NCBI RefSeq assembly: GCF_000801105.2
Contig: NC_079513.1
Location: 26,891,640-26,955,639 of the forward strand
Length of the DNA: 64,000 nt
Direction of reading: 5' to 3'
Origin: Raphanus sativus
Taxonomy: Eukaryota > Streptophyta > Magnoliopsida > Brassicales > Brassicaceae
Both the position numbers and the translations under genes were made by a program. The notes under the pieces are model-generated. The model was not told the origin of the DNA, made no database searches, and was given only the letters and a program-made list of their open reading frames with translations. Below are positions 53,501 to 63,398 of this stretch, piece after piece; within the stretch, counting starts at the first letter, position 1, and the number at the start of each line of letters is the position of its first letter.

Positions 53501-54550
53501 CCGAGCGAAACAGGAGCACCAGATAAGCAGATATGGCTGAGCACACCCTCAGGAGAATACACGACAAAATCAGGGTATCATGAGGCGATAAAAATGAGAA
53601 CAGAGGAGGGAGGACATCCAGAAGCGAGGGAACTAGAGTGGTTTAAGGGAGTCTGGAACCTCCATATCTCTCCAAAGATCAAGATGTTCCTTTGGAAGCT
53701 TTTCCAGCAAGCTCTACCAGTGGGTGAAATCCTGATGGCGAGACACATTACGACAGAAAGCCAATGCCCAAGATGTGGTACACCTGAATCTATAGATCAT
53801 CTTTTCTTACACTGTCAGTTTGCGAAGGATGTGTGGCAAGCTGCACCCTTTACAACGACGTTTGAGTATAGCGGATTGATAGATTTACAAGATGTATGGC
53901 TGAATCTATGTGGTAGAAACTGTTTACCTCCCACAGGTCTTGCAACAGGTCACTTAGCGCCCTGGATATTATGGCATCTATGGTGCGCTAGGAACCAACT
54001 TGTTTTTGAGGGGAAGTCGATGTCTGCAGAGGAAACGCTCACAAAGGCGGTGACAACGGCGAAGGAATGGACTAATAGCCAGGAGAAGGATAAACAGAGA
54101 CAGACCTACAAGACCCCAGCTCGGGTCCCTGACCTACAAAATCGCACGGTTGTGAATTCGGATGCAGCATGGCGAGCGACAACCGGGACTGCGGGACTTG
54201 GCTGGACTTTAAGGAACGAAGAGGGCTCTCATTCTTTCACCGCAGGTGCTCAACATGTTGGCTCTGTTTTAATAGCAGAAGGCTTGGCCCTGAAGAAGGC
54301 TCTATCCAGCTGCAAAGATCGTGGGATCAAACGCATACACTGCTTCTCTGACTCGGCTCAACTTATGAAGGCGGTCAATGGGGGAGAATTTTACCCAGAA
54401 CTTTATGGGATTATTTCTGATGTTTTTGCTATTTCTTGTTGTTTTGATGAGATCTCATTCTCTTGGATATCAAGAGAGAAAAACAAAGAGGCTGATCTTT
54501 TAGCCAAATATTGTCTGGTTGAGGAAGAAGCCATTATGGCTGGCACCTAA
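50540..54550 (+). CDS. LINE ORF2: endonuclease, reverse transcriptase, RNase H
   Basis: 1336 codons without a break. Residues 1-~230: APE-like endonuclease (MSWNCQGLGNPRTVRR, METKN, GDINDILS), but the terminal SDH motif reads S218-Y219-H220. Residues ~430-720: reverse transcriptase with RLIPKIKSP..DYRPIALCN, KTDMSKAYDRLEWEFI, GIRQGDPLSPYIFIL and catalytic F676-A-D-D679. Residues ~1000-1120: zf-RVT domain (SPKIKMFLWKLFQQALPVGE, CPRCGTPESIDHLFLHC). Residues ~1200-1325: RNase H with D1208, E1247, D1271 and D1319 in place. The frame is offset from ORF1. It remains open a few codons above the ATG (LKIMSWNCQG), so ORF2 may normally be translated by a frameshift or restart. It probably retains reverse transcriptase potential, but the endonuclease change suggests impaired self-mobilisation. 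Confidence 0.9.
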   Translation: MSWNCQGLGNPRTVRRLKEMNRSISPDIVFLMETKNPDSFVLNKTDQLGYEHHHLIPPTGHGAGGLAILWKQEVKLHILSSNANFIDTCIEYEGKTFFAAFVYADTDNAKRRLFWEQMTPLMNNRDAPWMITGDINDILSNEEKEGGPAKPEGSFGDLRTFYSEGDLFDLPHSGDFLSWRGQRGDHLVRCRLDRVAVTSSWAELFPTARSQYLELEGSYHRPLVSIFAPERKKRKGMFRYDRRLKDNPEVKELVRNIWQNAGDSSISTKISMTRTAIVEWSKKQYRNSRITIEKKKKELESALVNPINDGDLIKKVTTDLEAAYQAEEAFWRQRSRLLWLKLGDRNTGYFHAVTRKRRRVNSFSVIADSNGAEVYKEGEITKVIVQYYEDLFTSMEGNRAETVAYALQKRVTDAENAILIQIPSATEIRDTVFSIHADKAPGPDGFSASFFHSNWEAIGPDIVNEIRGFFESGMLPPRINETNIRLIPKIKSPQKVADYRPIALCNVYYKIISKILTRRMQPLLTNIISENQSAFVPGQAISDNVLITHEVLHFLKNSDAEKRCSMAVKTDMSKAYDRLEWEFIELVLRQLGFHETWITWILECVSTVTLSFLINGSPRGRVQPSRGIRQGDPLSPYIFILCSEVLSGLCNRANEEGSLKGISVARACPRVNHLLFADDTMFFTRANVKSSQCLTGILQRYKEASGQTINNEKSSITFSRRTPGALRTLVKDALDIQKEGGVGKYLGLPEQFGRKKRDLFTSIVDRIRQKGSSWSNRFLSKAGKMIMIKSVLSPIPSHAMTCFKLPVSLCKRIQSAVTRFWWDDVDGQNKMAWVSWDRMTQPKAIGGLGFRDFQAFNDAFLGKLSWRILNKPELLLSRILMGKYCQAESFLDVSQKSASSHGWRGVLLGRDLLKRNMGWVVGDGTSIQIWDDAWLSLSTQLRPTGPATESTASLIVADLFEEGTRNWNTSKIRQILPQWEKLIKTIIPSETGAPDKQIWLSTPSGEYTTKSGYHEAIKMRTEEGGHPEARELEWFKGVWNLHISPKIKMFLWKLFQQALPVGEILMARHITTESQCPRCGTPESIDHLFLHCQFAKDVWQAAPFTTTFEYSGLIDLQDVWLNLCGRNCLPPTGLATGHLAPWILWHLWCARNQLVFEGKSMSAEETLTKAVTTAKEWTNSQEKDKQRQTYKTPARVPDLQNRTVVNSDAAWRATTGTAGLGWTLRNEEGSHSFTAGAQHVGSVLIAEGLALKKALSSCKDRGIKRIHCFSDSAQLMKAVNGGEFYPELYGIISDVFAISCCFDEISFSWISREKNKEADLLAKYCLVEEEAIMAGT

Positions 54551-54611
54551 CCTTTTCGGTTACATTAATATCAATCTGTGTTTCAAAAAAAAAAAAAAAT
54601 AGAACCGAATG

Positions 54612-55373
54612 AGGTCTGAAAATTATTTGATTATTAGTCAGTTTTTAATTTTGCTATTTAAATCGAATTAAAAAATAATCAAATCCAAACGAACTAAATT
54701 TTTGAATTGATCGAGAAACCCATAAGAACTGATATGGAACCAAATCGAATGTACAAGGCTATTCCCTGGCAGCCTTGACTGAAAGTGATACATCAATAAT
54801 GAAAAAAATCTATTTACAGGGAGAGAAATATGATTAAACTGGTATAAGATCACCTGAGAAACATATGAATTATATAATACATCAAATATAAATATTTTTT
54901 ATAAAAAAAACAGACCATGTGTGTTTCGATTTTTCTTCCACTGAAGGTATTATTTTATCTCAGCTTCCCAAGAAACGTGAGATTCCTTTCTTATTAAAAA
55001 CTTTTCGAAGTTCTTTTCAATAATGGATTTACATTACAACTTTTTCAAACTTCTCAGACTTTCCTTAATTTCAACAAAAAATATATAATCCGTAAAAGCA
55101 AATTAACATCTTCATAGACATAAATCATATATTTATCCGAAATTATAATTATTGTTTCAAAATGATTATAGAAAGACCATTGGTTTCAGTGGACGTTAGA
55201 TTTATCTGAAAAGTAATAAGATGATGTGATGTCTAGTCTCTAGATAAGAGTGCGAGGGGCAATAAGGGTATAAGTAGATTATATAGAACACTCTTGAGCT
55301 TCTACTTCAAAGCAGTGTCGGCCAAAAGATCTTCACATTCAGTTGTCGTCGTCTATCGAGAGACTTTGCAAAG
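54612..55373. other. ACCGAA-type repeat remainder and AGAL1 promoter
   Basis: 54612-54740 continues the degenerate repeat interrupted by the LINE. The rest is AT-rich promoter DNA. A GATTATATAGAAC stretch at about 55277 could serve as a TATA box for AGAL1. Confidence 0.45.
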
Positions 55374-57678
55374 ATGGCGAGAAGAGATAAAAGTGAGATG
55401 GCGAAGATGTCAATGCTCATGATCATGATGATCTCATCAATGCTGATGACCATGGTTGACTCTTCTAGATCAGTCCAAAGATCCCGTGACAGTGAAGAAT
55501 CTGAGATCGTACGAAGACACTTGCTCGCTAATGGCCTAGGCGTCACTCCTCCAATGGGGTCCGTACAACTCTTATTTATCTCTCTCTCTCTTTTTCTTTT
55601 TGCCTGGCTTTTATGTTCTTGATGATGTCTGAAATAAGTTGGTTATAATGATATTACAGGTGGAATAGCTGGAACCATTTTAGCTGTAACATAAATGAGA
55701 AAGTCATCAAAGAAACTGGTTTAGTTTTTTTTTTTTTCCTATAGACTGTGGAACCGTTTCGTTTGTAGGGTTCTGTCTTCTGAACAAATCATATGCTTTT
55801 GTAACAGCTGATGCTTTGGTTACTACTGGCCTCTCTAAGCTCGGTTACAACTATGTTAATATCGGTAATGGCTCTATATATACATTCCAACATTCATTGT
55901 ATAAACTCTCAAGTTGTTTGGTCAAATGTTGAAATCTTGGTTTGTCTCCTAGATGATTGTTGGGCTGAACTTGCTCGTGACGCAAAGGTACTATCTGTTC
56001 TTTCTTCTCTTGGTTTCATTTCCTTGTTTCTGTACTTCTCTATAAGTTTTATCTGCGGTTCCAGGGAAATCTAGTGCCAAAGAAATCAACCTTCCCTTCT
56101 GGTATCAAAGCCCTTGCTGATTATGTTCACAGCAAGGGCCTTAAGCTTGGGATCTACTCAGATGCAGGGTACACTATCATAGTTTTCATCCGTTTTTAAG
56201 GAATGAATATACATGAGACTCAAATGATTGTTTGGTTTCAACAGGTATTTGACTTGTAGCAAAACAATGCCGGGCTCTCTAGGCCATGAGGAGCAAGATG
56301 CCAAGACATTTGCAGAATGGGTACGTTACTATCACATTCTTTTTCTATCACAGCGAGTAGTAACAATGCTTGGGTTCAAAATTGTCAGGGAATAGATTAC
56401 TTGAAGTATGACAACTGCAACACCGATGGCACGAGACCAACCGTCAGGTATTAGTTACTACTGATCATACCTGTTAGAAAATATGGGATTCACATTCACT
56501 GCCAATACATACATTGTAGGTATCCAGTTATGACCCAAGCTCTGATGAAATCTGGCCGTCCCATCTTTCACTCCTTGTGTGAATGGTAATAAATCATGTC
56601 CCCTTTCATTGTGTGTATGTTTCTGTAGGAGAAACTAAGAGTTATGAATTGGTTTTCTTATAAGGGGGGACATGCATCCAGCTCTCTGGGGATCTCCACT
56701 AGGCAACAGTTGGAGAACCACTATTGACATCAATGATAGTTGGCTTAGGTAAAGAAGATTACTAAAAGAAAAAAAGATGGTCACATGTTTACCACTAAAT
56801 GTTTTTTTTACTTGTACAGTATGATTGCAAATGCAGACATGAACGAAATCTATGCTGAGCATGCAAGGCCTGGTGGCTGGAACGGTATATATCAATTAAG
56901 AGAATATATGTGTTTGAGAAGATTTATATATTGACGAATTGTTGGTTTGCAGATCCTGACATGCTTGAAGTGGGAAATGGAGGGATGACTAAAGACGAGT
57001 ACATAGTCCATTTCAGCATATGGGCAATCTCAAAGGCTCCTCTTCTACTTGGTTGTGACATAAGAAACATGACTAAAGAAACTATGGAGATTGTGGCAAA
57101 CCAGGAGGTCATTGCTATTAATCAAGGTAATTGATTATTCTTTGTTTAGTTTGTTCCTCAAAAAAAAATCATGTTTATTGAGTGTATTATTACAAAACTT
57201 ATAAGTGGTTTATTGTAGATTCACTTGGTGTTCAGGCCAAGAAAGCTAGAATGGAAGGTGATATCCAGGTTTGTTCAAGAACCAACGTTTACTATTCCAT
57301 CTATAAACAGATTCTTTCTCATCTAAACCAATCGTTTTTTGGGGGTAATGAATCAGATTTGGGCAGGGCCATTGTCAGGTTACAGAGTAGCTTTGCTTCT
57401 GTTGAACCGTGGACCAACAAGATTATCTATTACTGCTTTTTGGGATGATATTGAGATTCCTCCAAATAGCATCGTTGAAGCAAGAGATCTATGGGAGGTA
57501 TATACATACATAAACAAAACACCGTTAAAGATTAATAAAATGTTGTCTTCTGATGAATGTGTGTTTTGTTGTGATATGAGAACAGCACAAGACATTGAAG
57601 CAAAAGTTTTTGGGGAACTTGACAGCAACAGTTGATTCTCATGCGTGTAAGCTGTATGTTCTCAAACCTGTTGCCTGA
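55374..57678 (+). CDS. AGAL1: Alpha-galactosidase 1 (GH27)
   Basis: Fourteen exons (55374-55558, 55660-55718, 55808-55864, 55953-55987, 56065-56168, 56245-56320, 56390-56448, 56520-56585, 56665-56748, 56820-56884, 56953-57126, 57219-57268, 57357-57497, 57586-57678) join to 415 residues. An N-terminal hydrophobic Met/Ile-rich signal sequence is followed by [10 protein letters not shown] and the mature GH27 barrel: [58 protein letters not shown], the nucleophile Asp in [20 protein letters not shown], the acid/base Asp in [11 protein letters not shown], and [21 protein letters not shown]27 enzymes release terminal alpha-1,6-galactose from galacto-oligosaccharides, galactomannan and glycolipids in the wall or vacuole. 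It matches At5g08380. Its start offers several Mets; the first is used. Confidence 0.92.
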
Positions 57679-58889
57679 GAGATATAGGCTACGTTGTAAT
57701 ATCCAATTTATTATGTAGAAACAATGATCGGTTCCTTAATAAAATTGTTCAACGTTTTGCTCCAATTGCGAACTATTCTTTCTTGAATTTTCAAAATGCG
57801 TCAGTATAATGATGATGGTTTTCTTTTTGTGGCGTGAGACACAAGTCAAATCACATGTGTCCTGATCATTTCAATAACTTAGAAGACTTTACCTTAAAGT
57901 ATACTCTTTCTACTCGTGCGGCGTGATACACATCTTAAACTCCAAACTTTTAACCTACTTAAAAACAGGTTGTGAGATTGTATTTACAGTAGTTGAAGTC
58001 TACAAAAATATGTAAAAGTTTGTATATCTCTGGTTTTAGTGATAAGAAAGATGGCTCATCACATGTGAAACATCACAGTTCAAGTAATTCTTTTTTTTTT
58101 CTAACTGTAGTTCAAGTAATTCTAGTGGTGTAATTTGACAATTTGTAATATAATGACATAATATCAATAAATATGAATGCATAATGTGTAAAACTATATA
58201 GATATAAAAGTGCAAATAGTCGATTGTGTCTACTAGATAGAGTATAGTACGATCACGATGATAAGAAAAACACAACCACTTATTGAAACGCGTGAAGGAT
58301 TCTGTTTCTATCTTTTGGATCTAAATGGCATTATCACTTAGAACTAATTCATAATTTTTTTTCAAAAAAGAAAAAAAACTAATTCATAACTAAAAGTGAG
58401 TCACTTCAAAGATTATTTTTCAGTGCTAAGTACTCCACTCCTTCTGTGCATTGTGGTAACAACATATACTACAGTTCTTGAACAGTTGAGAAAATACGTC
58501 TTTTAACACTAACAAGAACTTCTTTTCCTCAATCTCTGTACACTTTTTGCGTCACAACCATAAAATAATAAACAAAGAAAAATATGTATTTTGTATATGA
58601 AAAGACAAAAAAATGAAGAGATTCAAAAATGAACCAAATAAAATTAAAAATGGAAAAAAAAAAGAAAACGACCCCCACTTGGTATGGAGACAACTAGGAC
58701 AGTCACAGTGTTTATGTTCTATATATATATACACACAGATCTCTGGGCTTGATTCCACAGTTCCCACTTTAACATCAACATTCATTACAGAACCCATCTT
58801 TGACTTTTCTTGAATCTCTCTCTTTCTCACAGTCTGTTTAGTTATTATAATCATTGAAGGAAACAAAGCAAAGAAACTTTGATCAAGCA
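57679..58889. other. Spacer between the tandem AGAL genes with AGAL2 promoter
   Basis: AT-rich with no ORF. TATATATATATAC at 58720-58732 is a likely TATA box for AGAL2, about 160 bp before its ATG. An imperfect repeat, GTTCAAGTAATTCT, occurs twice near 58078 and 58110. Confidence 0.5.
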
Positions 58890-61112
58890 ATGGCTTTTCT
58901 TGGTGTCTTCTTACGGATCTTTACTTTCACTCTGGCTTTGACTCAGCTCGTTGATGGGTTTCAGAGTCGAATGTTGATGAAAAATGGACTTGCTCTCACT
59001 CCTCAAATGGGGTTCGATCCTCTTCACTTGTTTCAATTTGCTTGACTCACAAGTTATCTACCTCTTATGGTTGTACTTTCTTTATCAGGTGGAACAGCTG
59101 GAATCATTTTCAGTGTAACATCAATGAAACTCTTATCAAACAAACCGGTAAACTACTGATTCAATTATATAGAAAAAGAAAATCTGATGCAAGCAATGAT
59201 TGACTAATGTCTGAGTTTCTCTGCAGCTGATGCAATGGTTTCAAGTGGTCTCTCTGCAATAGGTTACAAGTACATCAACATAGGTAAAAACAAAAACAAA
59301 AAGACAATTTTTGGTGTTTGTTACTCTGTTTTTTTCTCATCTCTCTGTTTTCTTACTATTGTGTCATGTTGTTCTCTGTGTTTATAGATGATTGTTGGGG
59401 TGAACTCAAGAGAGATTCTCAGGTTTAAGAAACACCAAAATAATAATTTTTTTTTTATTATTTTCTTACTGAGATGTGTTTATGATGTATTTATCAGGGA
59501 AACTTGGTTGCAAAAGCATCGACGTTTCCTTCAGGAATCAAAGCTTTATCAAATTATGTTCATAGCAAAGGGCTTAAGCTTGGAATCTACTCTGATGCTG
59601 GGTATATACACAAGAGATTTTTGTTATAAAAACTCAAATCTTGTCAATACATAGTTGATAGTTTCTTAGTTAATCTTCCTATATTTCTGGATTGCTAGGA
59701 CTCTTACCTGCAGCCAAACCATGCCTGGCTCACTGGGGCATGAAGAACAAGATGCCAAAACATTTGCCTCATGGGTATGTATCTATGTGTGTTACATCTG
59801 AAATCAACTTGAAGCTGTGTCTTATTCGTTATAGTGAATCTTGACAGGGCATTGATTACTTGAAGTATGATAACTGCCAAAACACAGGGACAAGTCCAAA
59901 AGAAAGATACCCAAAGATGAGCAAAGCTCTGATCAATTCAGGAAGATCCATATTCTTCTCTCTGTGTGAATGGTAAGAACCAATCCATAAGTTAACATGT
60001 ATTTTTTTTTCAGACAACTGATTATGAGTTGTAAAACGCAGGGGACAAGAGGATCCAGCAACATGGGCAGGAGCCATTGGTAACAGTTGGAGAACAACAG
60101 GAGATATTCAAGATAACTGGAAGAGGTTTCTATTCTTTCATGTTTCTTTTGTTGCAATCTTAATGGATCAAGAACATGAAGATGATCGTCTCTTACTTCT
60201 TTTTGTTTGGTTATTAGCATGACAATGATAGCAGATCAGAATGATAGATGGGCGTCTTACGCAAGACCAGGATCATGGAACGGTAAATAACTTTGTTTAA
60301 CTAACAGTTGTGAGTGGAAGTAACATCGGTGAAACTGAAACAGATCCGGACATGCTCGAAGTGGGAAATGGAGGCATGACTAGAGAAGAATACAGATCCC
60401 ATTTCAGCATATGGGCATTGGCTAAAGTATGATGAACATAGTATGAATGTTTCCTTTACTTAAAAACAAATGTTGGATTGTGTTTGTTTCTTGCAGGCTC
60501 CTCTACTGATAGGGTGTGATCTTAGATCGATGGACAAAGTCACTTTTGAGTTGCTTAGCAACAGAGAGGTGGTTGCTGTTAATCAAGGTAACTAGTATCA
60601 AAAAAAGTTCTGAAAAGACACTTTAGAAGTAGTAGTAAGTAAGAGCTTCAGCTGTTTATGTTCAGACAAACTTGGGATCCAAGGAAAGAAAATCAAGAAA
60701 GAAGGTGATCTTGAGGTATATATACTTCTTTTTAATATATGCATGCACATACCAAACACGAACCAATATGAACACATAAGCATGCACATGCAGGTATGGG
60801 CAGGTCCTCTAAGCATGAAACGTGTAGCAGTGATCTTATGGAACAGAGGATCATTGCCTGCAACTATTACGGCTCGATGGGAGGACATTGGGCTTGATTC
60901 ATCAGCTATTGTTAATGCTCGTGACTTATGGGCGGTAAACTACAATTAAACAAACTTGTTTCCTTACTCTTTACTCACACATGATGAAACCTAATCAATG
61001 AAAACTTCGATGAATGCAGCATTCAACACACTCAGGTGTAAGAAAACAAATATCTGCCCTAGTGGAGCCTCATGCCTGCAAAATGTATACTCTCACCAGA
61101 CGCACAGCATAA
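58890..61112 (+). CDS. AGAL2: Alpha-galactosidase 2 (GH27)
   Basis: Fourteen exons (58890-59011, 59089-59147, 59227-59283, 59388-59422, 59498-59601, 59699-59774, 59848-59972, 60042-60125, 60218-60282, 60344-60426, 60497-60587, 60666-60715, 60794-60934, 61020-61112) give 394 residues. The signal peptide is [20 protein letters not shown] ending near VDG. The GH27 core follows: [58 protein letters not shown], nucleophile Asp in [20 protein letters not shown], acid/base Asp in [11 protein letters not shown], and [18 protein letters not shown]. It lies head-to-tail 1.2 kb downstream of AGAL1 and fits At5g08370. Relative to AGAL1, one intron is absent (within [10 protein letters not shown]) and one extra is present (between WALAK and APLLIG). 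Confidence 0.93.
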
Positions 61113-61584
61113 GATGATGTTCATCTCCATCTAGAGTCAATCAAGTGAAACTGATAACTAGCAGAATATTTACTGTTGAAACCAAGAAGAGTACAAAAAC
61201 ATCTCGTACTAAATCTATGTATCTACAATGCTTGATATGAAATGCAATTATGCAAGCATCAAAAAATAATCAATCCAAATAACATTTATAGTAAGAAGAA
61301 TTTGTATTATGGCAAATCACTCATAAAAATCCAGATGTTGGCAAACTTTCATCTGTATATTATATTCCATGACAACAAGATACCACAACCAGGCTTATAG
61401 ACCTGGAGGATATTAGATATATGAAGTCAAAACAGAGATTCTTACCACCCACATTGAAGTGGTAGATCATCAATAGATTACTCAGCCATTAACAAGTCAA
61501 TCGCTGTGCCTGTACATGCATTTTCACAGTCAGGAGGTAGCACAACTGTTAAGTCTTGAGGAAATGTTCATAAGTATCACAAGG

Positions 61585-61740
61585 AAAACTAGCTCAATAC
61601 ATCTAATTAAAGCTAACATACACTTGTTTTCAACAAATATATGATAATAGTTAACTAGTCCAATACATCTAAAACATGCACTTGTTTTCACGCATAAATG
61701 ATAATAGTTTACTAGTTCAATACATCTAAAGCAAACATAT
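61585..61740. repeat. Tandem repeat, ~58-bp unit, about 2.5 copies
   Basis: Successive copies share CACTTGTTTTCA, then AAT(A)ATGATAATAGTT, then ACTAGT-CAATACATCTAA. Copies begin near 61620 and 61678, with a partial copy upstream at about 61590 (CTCAATACATCTAA). The repeat shows no coding or MITE-like ends. Confidence 0.75.
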
Positions 61741-62518
61741 ACTAATAGTAGTACACAAAAAAGGTGCAACCGTGTAAAGCATCTGAATCTTGTGTAGATC
61801 ACATGGGTGACGAATTGATAGAAATCATAGAACGGCAGGTATAGTCTATGGTGGGATCCATTTCAAACCATATTTTCCTTTTGTGTTATATTTTATTAGT
61901 TTTCTGACTTTTAGTTACATGAAAATTAATACCTTATCTTAGCAAGATAAAAAAGGTTATATGGCATCTGAAAGTCACGATGCCGACTCAGAAAGCTCCA
62001 AAGCCACGACATCCCTTCTCCGTAAGTCAGCGTTATATTATTGTCTTATTTTGTCTGAACATTTATATTTCATGTTCCAAACTAATTACAAAAATGTAAT
62101 TAACTATTTAAAAATCAATTAGTAAAACTAAGATTCTGCTTAATGAAAACGTTTTAATACGAGTGTTATGGGGAAGAGGATTCTTTACGCTTATGCATGC
62201 ACACAAGAGATACGTATGTACATGCATTGATGCATGTGATGTATAAGAAAATATACAATACCAAAAAAAAAAGAGTATGCCGTCTTGCCAACTTGTAGTA
62301 GGTTAAAAAGCATGTCGGAGTCTAACGTGAGGAGCGTGTGATCTTCTTATTCAAAGCAGCCAAACACGTTAGCTTAATCCTAATCACCAAAAAATATATT
62401 CAAACTGAAAAAAAGACTTTTCTTTCATTCTTGCTGAATTGTTGATGACACATTATGACTCATCCTACGCTCAGAAAAGGTTTCAAAAAAGATTCATTAT
62501 CTTATCTTTTAATTGCCC

Positions 62519-62526
62519 TATAAATA
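62519..62526 (+). promoter_or_regulatory. TATA box of the GEM-like gene
   Basis: TATAAATA lies 97 bp upstream of the ATG at 62623, a normal distance for a plant core promoter with a ~65-nt leader. Confidence 0.6.
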
Positions 62527-62622
62527 CCATAAGCCTCCACGAAACCATTTCATCAATCAGCTTCATTTTACAAATCACACAACACCAACAAGATCAAGAT
62601 TACTCTCATTAATCCTCTAAAG

Positions 62623-63213
62623 ATGAACATGATCAGAACTGAGCAACAAGTTATTACTTATCCGGTTGGTTATTTACCTGATCCGGCTTCGAGTAGCAAC
62701 ACAAAATCAGTTCTTAAAAGGAAGAAAACCGATGGTTTCACCAATGGGGACAGAGACCAGAGCAAGCTAAGACAAAAGCTAACCGAAACAGTGAAGAGAA
62801 AGCTATCTTTGGGGGCTAGGATTCTTCAGGTGGGAGGTTTAGAGAAGATCTACAAGCGGCTCTTCAGAGTCAACGAAGATGAGAAACTCTTCAAAACTTT
62901 CCAGTGTTCCCTGTCCACCACAGCTGGTCCCATCGCAGGCCTTCTCTTCATTTCTTCCAAGAAGATGGCTTTCTGCAGCGAGAGATCGATAAAGGTGGCT
63001 TCCCCTCAAGGAGACATGATCAGGGTTCACTACAAAGTGTCAATCCCTTTGTGTAAGATCGAGAGAGTGAACCAGAGTCAGAACACAAAGAAACCGTCAC
63101 AGAAGTACATGGAAGTAGTCACGGTCGATGGTTTCGACTTCTGGTTCATGGGATTCTTGAGTTACCAGGAAGCTTTCAGATGTCTAGAGAAAGCTCTTTC
63201 TCTGAGCTTATGA
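62623..63213 (+). CDS. GEM-like GRAM-domain protein (ABA-responsive related)
   Basis: A 196-residue intronless frame. An N-terminal extension (TYPVGYLPDPASS and a basic VLKRKKTDGF) is followed by KLRQKLTETVKRKLSLGARI and a GRAM domain, residues ~70-185: GGLEKIYKRLFRV, ERLFKTFQC-like DEKLFKTFQCSLSTTAGPIA, GLLFISSKKMAFCSERSIKV, VHYKVSIPLCKIERVNQS and VTVDGFDFWFMGFLSYQEAF. This is the GEM-like family, related to GLABRA2 EXPRESSION MODULATOR and to ABA-induced proteins. GRAM domains bind membrane phosphoinositides. Position fits At5g08350 (GEM-like protein 4). ACGTG motifs in the promoter fit ABA or stress induction, which is inferred. Confidence 0.92.
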   Translation: MNMIRTEQQVITYPVGYLPDPASSSNTKSVLKRKKTDGFTNGDRDQSKLRQKLTETVKRKLSLGARILQVGGLEKIYKRLFRVNEDEKLFKTFQCSLSTTAGPIAGLLFISSKKMAFCSERSIKVASPQGDMIRVHYKVSIPLCKIERVNQSQNTKKPSQKYMEVVTVDGFDFWFMGFLSYQEAFRCLEKALSLSL

Positions 63214-63398
63214 AGACAGTGAAGAGCAATAGTTAAAAAGTGTCACTGATTGGTCAAAGAATATAGGTCTTAGAAAGTTACTGTACAAAACTTAAATTCT
63301 TGTAATATGTGTTTTACGTGAATTCATTTATCTTAGCAAATCTCATTCAATCTTTAAAGAAACAATGAATTGATTACGAACTAATCAAAAAGATTGAA

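Larger units (their letters stand above)
49953..54611 (+). mobile_element. LINE (non-LTR) retrotransposon, 5'-truncated
   Basis: The element spans about 49965-54599 and ends in A15 (54585-54599). It is bounded by a 12-bp duplication with one mismatch: TAGAACTGAATG (49953-49964) and TAGAACCGAATG (54600-54611). It holds the end of ORF1 and a complete ORF2 frame. ORF1 lacks its N-terminal part, consistent with incomplete reverse transcription. The flanks are an ACCGAA-type repeat. The open ORF2 and the nearly identical duplications indicate a fairly recent insertion. The domain structure (EN-RT-zinc ribbon-RNase H) places it in the plant L1/Ta11 group. Confidence 0.88.
61113..62622. other. Spacer with ~60-bp tandem repeats and GEM-like gene promoter
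   Basis: 61585-61740 holds 2.5 copies of a ~58-bp unit. Around 62320-62370 there are ACGTG-containing motifs (TAACGTGAGG and a CACGTT), and a TATAAATA box lies at 62519-62526. No ORF is supported. Confidence 0.5.
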
